DNA of 56,079 nt from an uncultured Parabacteroides sp. GTDB lineage: Bacteria > Bacteroidota > Bacteroidia > Bacteroidales > Tannerellaceae. The notes beneath the pieces were generated by a model, which searched no databases, was not told where the DNA came from, and saw only the letters and a list, made by a program, of their open reading frames with translations. Within the stretch, counting starts at the first letter, position 1, and every line of letters starts with the position of its first letter. The position numbers were made by a program, and so were the translations under genes. The stretch covers positions 1-56,079 of the forward strand of contig CAJTMR010000022.1 in NCBI GenBank assembly GCA_910577325.1, given 5' to 3'. Below, piece by piece: positions 44,539 through 52,890 of the stretch.

Positions 44539-46386
44539 TTAGAAACTTTGCATATCGCAAAGCTTCTTATAATACCCATCCAGCCCAATCAGCTCTTCAT
44601 GCCGTCCACGCTCCACAATCTCCCCTTCATGCATCACGCAAATCTCATCCGCCCCCCGAATCGTCGAGAGCCGGTGTGCAATCACGATCGTCGTACGGTT
44701 ACGCATCAGGTTCTCCAAAGCCTCCTGCACCAAGCGTTCCGACTCGGTATCGAGTGCAGAGGTTGCTTCGTCAAGGATCAGGATCGGCGGGTTCTTCAGG
44801 ATAGCACGTGCAATGCTGATGCGCTGGCGCTGTCCGCCTGACAACTTGCCGCCGCGATCACCGATATTGGTATCATATCCATTCTCGCTCGCCATGATAA
44901 AATCATGCGCATTGGCGATACGCGCCGCCTCTTGCACCTGTTCAAGCGTAGCTCCATCCACACCGAAAGAAATATTATTAAAGAACGTGTCGTTGAACAG
45001 AATCGCCTCTTGGTTGACATTCCCCATCAAACTGCGCAGATCATACAAGGTCGCTTCACGCACATCCGTGCCGTCGATCGTTATGCTCCCCTTGTCCACA
45101 TCATAGAAACGAGGCAACAAATCCACCAGCGTGCTCTTTCCCGATCCCGACTGTCCGACCAACGCGACCGTGCGTCCTTTCGGTATCGTCAGGTCGATGC
45201 CTTTCAACACCCATTCATGCTGGTACTTGAACCAGACATCCTTAAAACGAATACTTTCCGTCAACGCGACCGGTTTCGGATTCAGAGGATCATTGATATC
45301 GCTCTCCGCCTTCAGGATCTTATCGACGCGATCCATAGAGGCAAGCCCCTTCTGAATGGCGTATGAAGCCTTGCTCAAATCCTTTGCCGGATTGATTATA
45401 CTATAAAAAATCACCAAGTAATATATGAAAGTGGAAGCGTCGATCGGGCTGTTGCTGCTCAGGATCAGCGTACCGCCATACCACAATACAATCGCGATCG
45501 TGGCCGTCCCCAAGAACTCGCTCATCGGATGCGCCATCTGCTGGCGACGGTAAATGCGGTTGGTCAGCCGCCGAAACGTTTCGTTGCTCTTCTCAAAACG
45601 GTCCTGTATCTTCTCCTCCGCATTAAAAGCCTTGATGACGCGCAAACCGCCCAACGTCTCCTCTATCTGGCTCATCAGATAGCCCCATTGTTGTTGTCCC
45701 TCGAACGATTTCCGTTTCAACTTCTTTCCAACCGTCCCCATCACATATCCGGCGAAAGGCAGCAGTATAAAAACAAAAAGTGTCAACCGCCAACTGATAA
45801 CAATCATCCCGGTCAGATAGATCAGGATCAGGATCGGATTCTTGAAGAGCATGTCGAGCGAGCTCATGATCGAAGTCTCGATCTCGTTCACATCTCCTGA
45901 AACACGGGCGATTATATCTCCCTTCCTCTCTTCCGAAAAAAAGCCCAACGGTAGTTCCGTTATCTTGCGGTTGATCTGGTTGCGGATGTCTCGAACGACC
46001 CCCGTACGAATCGGAATCATTGTGTAAAAAGCCATGTACATCGTCCCGACCTTCAGAAAAGTGGACACAATCAGGAAAATGCCCAATATAATCAACGTAA
46101 AGGAACCACCTTTCGTCTCGATCATGTCGGACACGAACCAGAAGAAATTGTTTTTCAGCAATTCCGGTGTCGCTTTCCAAGCCTCAAACGAGAAAGGAGC
46201 AAACGTCCAGTCCGTATAGGTATAGGTTTCATCACTGATTTTAAACAGGATATTCAGAATCGGGATTATTAAAGCAAAAGAGAACAAGTTCAAAATGGCG
46301 GACAGGATATTAAATATCACATTCCATACCATAAACTTCTTATAGGGAGGCACAAAACGCCCCAGTATACGCAAAAAATGCTTCAT
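44539..46386 (-). CDS. ABC exporter of the MsbA/lipid flippase type
   Basis: 615 residues, a fused half-transporter: six membrane helices in about 1-340 with a long periplasmic loop after TM1 (ISDETYTYTDWTFAPFSF...), then a nucleotide-binding domain with Walker A GQSGSGKST (near 410), signature LSGGQRQRISIARAI, Walker B ILILDEATSALD and the switch AHRLST. It acts as a homodimer. Such proteins are generally annotated as lipid A/multidrug exporters in Bacteroidetes; MsbA function is plausible but not certain. The gene is divergent from the radical SAM/lipoprotein pair. Confidence 0.9.
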   Translation of the reverse strand: MKHFLRILGRFVPPYKKFMVWNVIFNILSAILNLFSFALIIPILNILFKISDETYTYTDWTFAPFSFEAWKATPELLKNNFFWFVSDMIETKGGSFTLIILGIFLIVSTFLKVGTMYMAFYTMIPIRTGVVRDIRNQINRKITELPLGFFSEERKGDIIARVSGDVNEIETSIMSSLDMLFKNPILILIYLTGMIVISWRLTLFVFILLPFAGYVMGTVGKKLKRKSFEGQQQWGYLMSQIEETLGGLRVIKAFNAEEKIQDRFEKSNETFRRLTNRIYRRQQMAHPMSEFLGTATIAIVLWYGGTLILSSNSPIDASTFIYYLVIFYSIINPAKDLSKASYAIQKGLASMDRVDKILKAESDINDPLNPKPVALTESIRFKDVWFKYQHEWVLKGIDLTIPKGRTVALVGQSGSGKSTLVDLLPRFYDVDKGSITIDGTDVREATLYDLRSLMGNVNQEAILFNDTFFNNISFGVDGATLEQVQEAARIANAHDFIMASENGYDTNIGDRGGKLSGGQRQRISIARAILKNPPILILDEATSALDTESERLVQEALENLMRNRTTIVIAHRLSTIRGADEICVMHEGEIVERGRHEELIGLDGYYKKLCDMQSF

Positions 46387-46590
46387 GTTTGATCAATCGA
46401 TTGAATTTGGGGCGCAAGTTACTCAATATCCGGCTGATTCCGGATATCCTCGCTGCACTTTATTTCATCCGTCCTTATTCTTTAGCCCATCAGCCCTATT
46501 TTTTATAGTATGCAGCCGAAAAACGAATCTATTCCATCAAAAAAGATCATATATCCGAAAAAAAACAATAAAAAATGCAACTATAAAAGT

Positions 46591-46598
46591 TATATTTG
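46591..46598 (+). promoter_or_regulatory. -7 box of the lipoprotein/radical SAM operon
   Basis: TATATTTG followed by CA matches TAnnTTTG, 33 nt before the lipoprotein ATG. The -33 region is AT-rich without a TTTG. Confidence 0.6.
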
Positions 46599-46631
46599 CA
46601 TCAATCATATATATAAACATGCTATAAGGAT

Positions 46632-47189
46632 ATGAAAAAGATCTCTACCTACATCCTGAAAAGTGTCAATTGGCTATTAACCGGCATACTTGCACTGCTG
46701 GGGTTCTCCTCATGCGACCAGATATCGACCGATATGTACGGCACACCTCATTCAAAGTTCACGATCAAGGGAAAAGTTACAAATGAAAGCAATGCCCCTA
46801 TTCCGCAGATCCAAATTCGTTCACCTTACGGAGAGAATATCCCTCACACAGACACGTTATATACCGATAGTAAAGGAGAATTCAACTACTCATTCAACGG
46901 TTTCTTGAGGGGCGACAACATTCCGCTCTTACTCACAGATATCGATGGAGAGCAGAATGGAGGCAGTTATGCCTCGGACAGCGTATCGGTATCTTTCAAA
47001 GATGCGGAGATGACAGGAAATGACGGAGAATGGTATTTGGGAGAAGCGACAAAGGAAATCACCATCGTACTTAAAGAAAAGAAAGAAGAAAAAACAAATA
47101 AACGATTGCTTTACGCAAAAAATCCGAATCACAAATTATTGAAACATATAGGATTTGAATATCGAATTAAAAAAAGAAATAAAGAATGA
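46632..47189 (+). CDS. Lipoprotein partner of a radical SAM enzyme (rSAM/lipoprotein system)
   Basis: 185 residues with a lipoprotein signal ending GFSS-C28. After DMYGTPHSKFTIKGKV the protein is a small carboxypeptidase-regulatory-like beta domain (about 42-150: GKVTNESNAPIPQIQIR, then DTLYTDSKGEFNYSF), ending in a basic tail rich in Lys and Asn. The combination of signal, MYGTP motif and direct coupling to a SPASM radical SAM gene matches the putative lipoprotein family of the rSAM/lipoprotein system. The lipid-anchor Cys is the only cysteine, so Cys thioether cross-linking is excluded. Presumably exported and anchored in the envelope; its modification is unknown. Confidence 0.85.
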   Translation: MKKISTYILKSVNWLLTGILALLGFSSCDQISTDMYGTPHSKFTIKGKVTNESNAPIPQIQIRSPYGENIPHTDTLYTDSKGEFNYSFNGFLRGDNIPLLLTDIDGEQNGGSYASDSVSVSFKDAEMTGNDGEWYLGEATKEITIVLKEKKEEKTNKRLLYAKNPNHKLLKHIGFEYRIKKRNKE

Positions 47190-48259
47190 ATAAACGTCCA
47201 GGATTACGAAAACGCCTTGCTTTAGAATTATTTAGAAGCATCCGGAAAAACCGGGCCAAGATACATGAGTTGCGTACGCTCTTTTGGGAGTGTACGCTTC
47301 GCTGTAATGCCTCCTGCCTGCATTGCGGAAGCGATTGCCACGTCTCGTCCGCCCATCCAGATATGCCGGTCGAAGATTTCCTGAAAGTAATAGACGAGAT
47401 CACACCGCATATAGACCCGCATCAGGTGATGATCACCTTTACAGGCGGAGAAGCATTGATCCGTAAAGACATCGAGGTATGCGGGCGGGAACTGAACAAA
47501 CGTGAATATCCCTGGGGAATCGTCTCCAACGGATTACTGCTCACCCGCGAACGGTTAGACTCGCTGTTGGCAGCAGGAATGCACTCCATCACCATCAGCC
47601 TCGACGGGTTCGAAGAAGCGCACAACTGGCTCAGAGGAAACCGCCGGAGCTTCGAAGGGGCCGTCAATGCCATTGCGATGCTGGCGGAAGAGAAGGAGAT
47701 CGTCTGGGACGTCGTGACCTGCGTCAACCAAAAAAATTTTAAAGACCTGATGCTGTTCAAAGATTTCCTGGCCGAAATGGGAGTCAAAAACTGGCGTATC
47801 TTTACCATTTTTCCGGTCGGTCGGGCAGCAGAGACACCGGAGTTGCAGATCGATAACCAGCAGTTCACCTGGCTGCTGCGCTTCATTCGCCATTGCCGCG
47901 CAGAAGGAAAGATACACACGAGCTTTGCCTGTGAAGGCTTCCTCGGCAACTATGAAGGGGAAGTGCGCGACCAAATTTTCCACTGCAATGCAGGAGTCAG
48001 CACGGCGTCGGTGCTGATCGACGGCTCGATATCCGGCTGTCCGAGCATCCGTGCAAACTTCCATCAGGGGAATATTTACAAAGACAGTTTTGTAGATGTA
48101 TGGAACAACGGCTTCAAAGAATACCGCAACCGAGAATGGGCACGGAAAGGACAATGCGCAGACTGCGACATGTTCCGCTATTGTGAAGGAAGCGGCATGC
48201 ACTTACATGACGATAATGGGGATTTGATTACGTGCCATTATAGAAGGATTAAGAATTGA
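47186..48259 (+). CDS. Radical SAM/SPASM enzyme of the rSAM/lipoprotein system
   Basis: 357 residues. The [4Fe-4S] motif is C40-x3-C44-x2-C47, with GGE at 87-89 for SAM binding. The C-terminal SPASM region has C267, C285, C324, C327, C333 and C350, enough for two auxiliary clusters. An extra Cys sits at 36 and 51. The start codon overlaps the lipoprotein stop (ATGA), indicating translational coupling and a shared function. Maturase-type radical SAM/SPASM enzymes modify peptides or proteins, so the lipoprotein is the natural substrate candidate. The stop codon lies inside an AATTG repeat array. Confidence 0.92.
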   Translation: MNKRPGLRKRLALELFRSIRKNRAKIHELRTLFWECTLRCNASCLHCGSDCHVSSAHPDMPVEDFLKVIDEITPHIDPHQVMITFTGGEALIRKDIEVCGRELNKREYPWGIVSNGLLLTRERLDSLLAAGMHSITISLDGFEEAHNWLRGNRRSFEGAVNAIAMLAEEKEIVWDVVTCVNQKNFKDLMLFKDFLAEMGVKNWRIFTIFPVGRAAETPELQIDNQQFTWLLRFIRHCRAEGKIHTSFACEGFLGNYEGEVRDQIFHCNAGVSTASVLIDGSISGCPSIRANFHQGNIYKDSFVDVWNNGFKEYRNREWARKGQCADCDMFRYCEGSGMHLHDDNGDLITCHYRRIKN

Positions 48260-48308
48260 CCATTAGGGAGAAAGTAATTGTCAATTGCCCATTGTCAATT
48301 GTGCATTG
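48254..48308. repeat. AATTG repeat array after the radical SAM gene
   Basis: AATTGACC, TAATTGTCAATTGCCC and ATTGTCAATTGTGCATTG in a row; the first unit contains the stop codon of the radical SAM gene. Units are less regular than at 24978-25010. Confidence 0.65.
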
Positions 48309-48351
48309 TTTCCTATCTTTACCCACGTAAAACTAAAAACATCAATCATAA

Positions 48352-50115
48352 ATGAAGAACGCTCTTATCCTATCGGCCTTGCTGACATTAGGGCCGGTCT
48401 GTTTCGCTCAACAGACTGAAAAGTATCCTTTGGGCAATTATGAAGAATTGACAGACACCAAGCCGCACGACGGCGTGGAAGTCTGGGATAAAATGACAAC
48501 TCCTACCCAATTGAGCTGGGGAACAACGGATATCCGCTACAAGAAACTGAACGTTCCCGACGTGAAGAAGACCTCTCGTTGGCAAGGAAAAGCCTGGAAA
48601 GGGGAACGTATCAACGCGCAGGCCGTGTTATGGACCAAAGAGGCGTTGGACGGGGCAACAATCACTGTCAGCGAACTGAAATGCGGTTCTGCCGTCATCC
48701 CAGCTTCTGCCGTCACGACCAACTTCGTTCGCTATGTCATGACCGACGAACTGAACAAGGAACGGACAGGCGGTTGCGGACACCGCGAAAACAAGGCGGA
48801 ATGGGATTCGTCCATCGTTGCCGACGTATTGGATATCGTTAAGATACAAGATATCAAATCCTACACGACGCAACCGATCTGGTTGAACGTATGGGTTCCG
48901 TCGGATACCCGGGCCGGAAAATACAAAGGGACATTGACTGTTTCGGGAAAGAACTTCCAAACAATGAACCTCCAGTTCGAGATTGACGTGCTCAACCGTA
49001 CACTGCCGGCCCCGCAAGACTGGGCGTTCCATTTGGACTTGTGGCAAAATCCATACGCCGTAGCCCGCTATTACCAGGTTCCGCTTTGGAGCAAAGAACA
49101 TTTTGACGCCATGCGCCCCATCATGAAGATGCTGGCGAACGCCGGACAACGGGCTATCACAACCAGTATCATGCACAAGCCTTGGGCCGGACAGACGGAA
49201 GACCATTTTGACAGCATGGTAACTCGCATCAAGAAGATCGACGGGACATGGGTATACAGGTATGACGTATTCGACAAATGGGTCTCGTTCATGATGAACG
49301 AAGTGGGAATCAAAGACCTGATCAGTTGCTACACCATGATCCCTTGGGCTTTGACTTTCGATTACTACGACGAGGCCACCAACCGCGTGCAGTTTGTCAA
49401 CGTCAAACCGGGTGATGACGGATATTCCGAATACTGGGGTTCCTTCCTGAAAGATTTTTCCCGCCACCTGCGTGAAAAAGGCTGGTTCGAAAAGACTGCC
49501 ATCTCGATGGACGAACGTCCGATGGAAGCCATGCGCGAAGCAATCAAAGTCATTAAACAGGCTGATCCTGAATTCAAGATCACGCTGGCAGGGAACTACC
49601 ATCCTGAAATCCAATCCGACCTGTATTACCTGAGCATTCCTTATGGCCACAAATTCCCGGAAGATGTGAAAGCCGAACGCGAACGTAAGGGGCAAATCAG
49701 CACAGTGTATACATGTTGCACGGAAGCCTTCCCGAACATCTTCACCTTCTCCGACCCTGCCGAAGCCACCTGGACCACCCTGCACGCCATCGCCGGAGGG
49801 TATGACGGATACCTGCGCTGGGCCGTGAACAGCTGGACATCCGACCCGCTACGCGACTCCCGCTTCCGTACCTGGGCAGCCGGCGACACATACAACATCT
49901 ATCCGGGGCCCCGCAGCTCGATCCGCTTCGAGCGCTTGGTTGAAGGCATCCAGGATTGTGAAAAAATCCGTATCCTCCGCAAAGAACTCAAAGGCGGTAA
50001 GTTGGATAAACTGAACAAAGCAGTCTCGATGTTCACACCGGAAGGCCTGTCCGAAACACAGAAGTCGGCGGCTGAAATGGTGAATGAATTGAACAAATTG
50101 CTGAATTCGCTATAA
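48352..50115 (+). CDS. GH123-like (DUF4091) exported glycoside hydrolase
   Basis: 587 residues with a signal peptide (MKNALILSALLTLGPVCFAQ, cut near 20). An N-terminal beta-sandwich (about 75-215) precedes a DUF4091/GH123 TIM-barrel domain (about 225-540). The expected catalytic pair of GH123 is visible as D387-E388 in AISMDERP; this family of beta-N-acetylgalactosaminidases uses substrate-assisted catalysis with such a DE pair. The C-terminus is helical (KLNKAVSMF...VNELNKLLNS). Many DUF4091 members are uncharacterised, so the substrate is only a suggestion. It stands alone after the radical SAM operon and is followed by its own terminator. Confidence 0.88.
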   Translation: MKNALILSALLTLGPVCFAQQTEKYPLGNYEELTDTKPHDGVEVWDKMTTPTQLSWGTTDIRYKKLNVPDVKKTSRWQGKAWKGERINAQAVLWTKEALDGATITVSELKCGSAVIPASAVTTNFVRYVMTDELNKERTGGCGHRENKAEWDSSIVADVLDIVKIQDIKSYTTQPIWLNVWVPSDTRAGKYKGTLTVSGKNFQTMNLQFEIDVLNRTLPAPQDWAFHLDLWQNPYAVARYYQVPLWSKEHFDAMRPIMKMLANAGQRAITTSIMHKPWAGQTEDHFDSMVTRIKKIDGTWVYRYDVFDKWVSFMMNEVGIKDLISCYTMIPWALTFDYYDEATNRVQFVNVKPGDDGYSEYWGSFLKDFSRHLREKGWFEKTAISMDERPMEAMREAIKVIKQADPEFKITLAGNYHPEIQSDLYYLSIPYGHKFPEDVKAERERKGQISTVYTCCTEAFPNIFTFSDPAEATWTTLHAIAGGYDGYLRWAVNSWTSDPLRDSRFRTWAAGDTYNIYPGPRSSIRFERLVEGIQDCEKIRILRKELKGGKLDKLNKAVSMFTPEGLSETQKSAAEMVNELNKLLNSL

Positions 50116-50135
50116 TAGAAATAACATGAACAGGT

Positions 50136-50205
50136 TATCCCTAAGAAATAAATCTACATTTTTTTTGTTTATATTCTAAAACTAACTTAGGGATAGCTCT
50201 TTTTA
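50136..50205 (+). terminator. Terminator of the GH123-like gene
   Basis: TATCCCTAAG (50136-50145) pairs with CTTAGGGATA (50186-50195), a perfect 10-bp stem with a 40-nt T-rich loop, followed by GCTCTTTTTAC. Confidence 0.65.
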
Positions 50206-50223
50206 CACAAAAAGAACATTTAT

Positions 50224-50402
50224 GTTTAGAACCTGTTTAAATTTGGTTCAAAAAGTTTTCCAGCTTCTTTTGAGTTTCTTTCCGGTCTGTTTTCCTCTTT
50301 TTATTCGTCACATAGCTCGCTATGCTCCTTATAAAAACAGAAAAACATACTCTTAAAGAACTATTATAAGAATGCTAAACAAAATTTAAACAGGCTCTAA
50401 AC
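50224..50402. mobile_element. MITE-like element with 21-bp terminal inverted repeats
   Basis: Left end 50224-50244 and right end 50382-50402 are inverted copies matching at 20 of 21 positions (GTTTAGAACCTG... versus its complement with one A/G difference). The 137-bp interior has no open frame and contains a CATAGC-TC-GCTATG palindrome near 50314. I see no clear target-site duplication. A fragment like its right end is at 7470-7507, so it is dispersed in this genome. Movement would need a transposase supplied elsewhere. Confidence 0.8.
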
Positions 50403-50540
50403 AAAACGAAAATAAACAGAAGAAGTATCAGTAGGCAAAAATTCAATCAATCCACATTCATATTGCCTTTGGTATCCCCAAAGATCAAAAAAAATCATAA
50501 AAAGGACTCCACAGTGTGCTTGTAACCTAAAGATTTCTTT

Positions 50541-50548
50541 TATCTTTG
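50541..50548 (+). promoter_or_regulatory. -7 box of tRNA-Val
   Basis: TATCTTTG followed by TGG matches TAnnTTTG and lies 8 bp before the first base of the tRNA, so the tRNA has almost no leader. CTTG at 50519-50522 may serve as a -33 box with 18 bp spacing. Confidence 0.65.
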
Positions 50549-50556
50549 TGGCATTG

Positions 50557-50631
50557 GAACCGTTAGCTCAGCTGGTTTAGAGCGCTGCCTTGACAGGGCA
50601 GAGGTCGCCGGTTCGAATCCGGCACGGTTCA
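50557..50631 (+). tRNA. tRNA-Val (anticodon GAC)
   Basis: Complete cloverleaf of 75 nt: acceptor GAACCGT with ACGGTTC, D arm GCTC-AGCTGGTTTA-GAGC, anticodon arm CTGCC-TTGACAG-GGCAG with anticodon GAC, 5-nt variable loop, T arm GCCGG-TTCGAAT-CCGGC, discriminator A. CCA is not encoded. GAC reads Val codons GUC and GUU. Confidence 0.97.
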
Positions 50632-50632
50632 C

Positions 50633-50660
50633 AAAAAAAGCGCCAATTGGCGCTTTTTTA
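50633..50660. terminator. Bidirectional terminator between tRNA-Val and der
   Basis: AAAAAAGCGCC (50634-50644), loop AATT, GGCGCTTTTTT (50649-50659): a perfect 11-bp stem with A and T runs on either side. It starts two bases after the tRNA and overlaps the der stop codon, so it serves both strands. Confidence 0.9.
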
Positions 50661-51971
50661 TTTTTCCCGAATAAATATATTAATCGGCGTTCCCGTAAAG
50701 TTCCAGTTTTCCCGGATCTTGTTTTCCAAGAAACGTTTGTAAGGTTCTTTGATCCACTGCGGTAAGTTACAGAAGAATACAAACGAAGGAACTTGGCCGG
50801 CAGGAAGCTGCGTGATATATTTGATCTTGATATATTTTCCTTTCCATGCAGGAGGCGGATAGTTCTCAATGATCGGCAGCATGATTTCGTTCAACTTGGC
50901 TGTCGGTACACGGCGTTGGCGATTTTCGTACACATCTTTGGCTGTTTCTAGTACCTTCAAGATGCGCTGTTTCGTCAATGCCGAGATAAACAAGATAGGG
51001 AAATCAGTAAACGGAGCCAAACGTTCGCGGATCGCACTCGTAAAGGTATCGATTACCTTTTGGCTCTTGTCTTCGACCAAATCCCATTTGTTCACACAAA
51101 CAACCAAGCCTTTCTTGTTCTTTTGGACCAAAGAGAATATGTTCAGATCCTGGCTTTCGATACCACGAGTGGCATCCAACATCAACACGCAGACATCCGA
51201 ATTCTCGATAGCACGGATCGAACGGATCACAGAATAGTATTCCAAATCCTCGTTCACTTTCCCCTTCTTACGGATACCGGCCGTATCCACCAAATAGAAA
51301 TTCAGGCCGAACTTGTTATATTTCGTGTAAATGGAATCACGAGTCGTACCAGCAATATCTGTTACAATATGGCGATCTTCACCGATAAAGGCGTTGATCA
51401 AAGAAGATTTACCAGCATTCGGGCGACCGATGATGGCGATACGGGGTAACTCTTCTTCGAGAACCTCCGGCTTGTCATCCGGAAGCGTAGCTACGATTTT
51501 ATCCAACAAATCACCGGAACAAGAACCATTGATGGCAGAGATGCAGAACGGATCACCCAGTCCGAAAGAATAAAATTCGGCAGAAGAGGGATGCAAATCG
51601 AAATTATCTGCCTTGTTGGCCACAACAATCACAGGCTTCTTGGCACGACGCAAGATGGAGGCAACTTCGTTATCCAAATCCGTAACCCCATTCAAGACAT
51701 CAACGACAAACAAAATCACGTCTGCCTCTTCAAGGGCAATTTTCACCTGCTTGTTTATTTCTTCTTCAAAAACATCATCCGAATTAATCACCCATCCGCC
51801 GGTATCAATCAGCGAAAATTCTTTACCTGTCCATTCCACCTTGCCGTACTGACGGTCACGTGTAGTCCCAGCTTCCTCGTTGACAATCGCTTGCCGCGTC
51901 TGCGTCAAACGATTGAAGAGGGTGGACTTCCCTACGTTGGGTCTACCAACTATTGCAACAATATTTCCCAT
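50658..51971 (-). CDS. der: Ribosome-assembly GTPase Der (EngA)
   Basis: A 437-residue protein with two tandem GTPase domains and a C-terminal KH-like domain, needed for 50S maturation. The first G1 motif is GRPNVGKS (9-16), with DTGG and NKAD; the second is GRPNAGKS (near 180), with DTAG and NKWD. I take the ATG at 51971 (MGNIVAIVGRPNVGKST) rather than a TTG two codons earlier. It starts 28 nt after era and ends in the terminator shared with tRNA-Val. Confidence 0.97.
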   Translation of the reverse strand: MGNIVAIVGRPNVGKSTLFNRLTQTRQAIVNEEAGTTRDRQYGKVEWTGKEFSLIDTGGWVINSDDVFEEEINKQVKIALEEADVILFVVDVLNGVTDLDNEVASILRRAKKPVIVVANKADNFDLHPSSAEFYSFGLGDPFCISAINGSCSGDLLDKIVATLPDDKPEVLEEELPRIAIIGRPNAGKSSLINAFIGEDRHIVTDIAGTTRDSIYTKYNKFGLNFYLVDTAGIRKKGKVNEDLEYYSVIRSIRAIENSDVCVLMLDATRGIESQDLNIFSLVQKNKKGLVVCVNKWDLVEDKSQKVIDTFTSAIRERLAPFTDFPILFISALTKQRILKVLETAKDVYENRQRRVPTAKLNEIMLPIIENYPPPAWKGKYIKIKYITQLPAGQVPSFVFFCNLPQWIKEPYKRFLENKIRENWNFTGTPINIFIREK

Positions 51972-51999
51972 AAACAACTTTTTCTGTCTGTGCTGTTAA

Positions 52000-52890
52000 T
52001 TAATCCAGCTGATAACCAAAGTTCTTCAGCATGTTATCCCGGTTACGCCAATCTTTTTCCACTTTGACAAACATTTCCAAGAAAACCTTTTTATCAAAGA
52101 AGCGTTCGATATCCTTACGAGCCATAGCACCCACCTTTTTCAATGCCTGGCCCCGATGCCCGATGATGATTCCTTTTTGGGAATCGCGTTCAACAATAAT
52201 GAGCGCTTTGATATGAATCAGCTCAACTTCTTCTTTAAACAGCTCAACAACAACTTCTACCGCATACGGGATTTCTTTCTGATAGTACAAAAGAATCTTC
52301 TCACGAATGATCTCCGTTACAAAGAAACGGGCCGGCTTATCGGTAAGCGCATCTTTCTCAAAATAGGGAGGAGATTCAGGCATCAGATCTTCCACCCTGC
52401 GTTTCACGTAATCTATATTAAAATTCGAAAGGGCAGAGATCGGGATAATCTCTGCTTTCGGAAGAAGTTCTTTCCAGTCGGCAACCAGTTTTTCCAACTC
52501 TGGTTGGGCGGTCGTGTCGATCTTATTGATCAATAACAGGATCGGACATTCCACTTTTTGGACCTTCTGAAGAAATGCTTCATTCTTGTCGATCTTTTCG
52601 ACAACATCAGTTACATAAAGCAGCACATCGGCATCACCAAGTGCCGACTGTGAAAAATTAAGCATAGACTCCTGCAACTTATAATTCGGATGCAAGACGC
52701 CCGGCGTGTCAGAATACACAATCTGCATATCAGCGGTATTCACGATTCCTATGATTCGGTGTCGTGTCGTCTGCGCTTTCGATGTGATGATTGATATACG
52801 CTCTCCCACAAGGCGATTCATCAACGTAGACTTTCCAACATTCGGATTACCGACAATATTAACAAAGCCGGACTTATGCTTATTTCCCAT
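52000..52890 (-). CDS. era: Ribosome-assembly GTPase Era
   Basis: A 296-residue GTPase with KH domain that binds the 3' end of 16S rRNA. G1 is GNPNVGKS (14-21), the switch region has AQTTRHRIIGI, then DTPG, and NKID; the KH domain has the expected GHRGQALKKVGAMARKDIE stretch. The ATG at 52890 (MGNKHKSGFVNIV) is used. This start lies inside the last codons of fabH, an 11-bp overlap in another frame, which points to translational coupling. An alternative start 57 nt upstream would overlap fabH still more and adds an unlikely tail. Confidence 0.96.
   Translation of the reverse strand: MGNKHKSGFVNIVGNPNVGKSTLMNRLVGERISIITSKAQTTRHRIIGIVNTADMQIVYSDTPGVLHPNYKLQESMLNFSQSALGDADVLLYVTDVVEKIDKNEAFLQKVQKVECPILLLINKIDTTAQPELEKLVADWKELLPKAEIIPISALSNFNIDYVKRRVEDLMPESPPYFEKDALTDKPARFFVTEIIREKILLYYQKEIPYAVEVVVELFKEEVELIHIKALIIVERDSQKGIIIGHRGQALKKVGAMARKDIERFFDKKVFLEMFVKVEKDWRNRDNMLKNFGYQLD

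Larger units (their letters stand above)
50116..50556. other. Gene-free stretch with a terminator, a MITE and the tRNA promoter
   Basis: About 440 bp without a gene. It holds the terminator of the GH123-like gene (50136-50205), the 179-bp inverted-repeat element (50224-50402), an AT-rich spacer with no structure I can name, and the tRNA-Val promoter. Confidence 0.8.

Noticed and set aside
50224..50402. Complete insertion sequence
   Set aside because: Only 179 bp and no transposase frame; best described as a MITE-like element.
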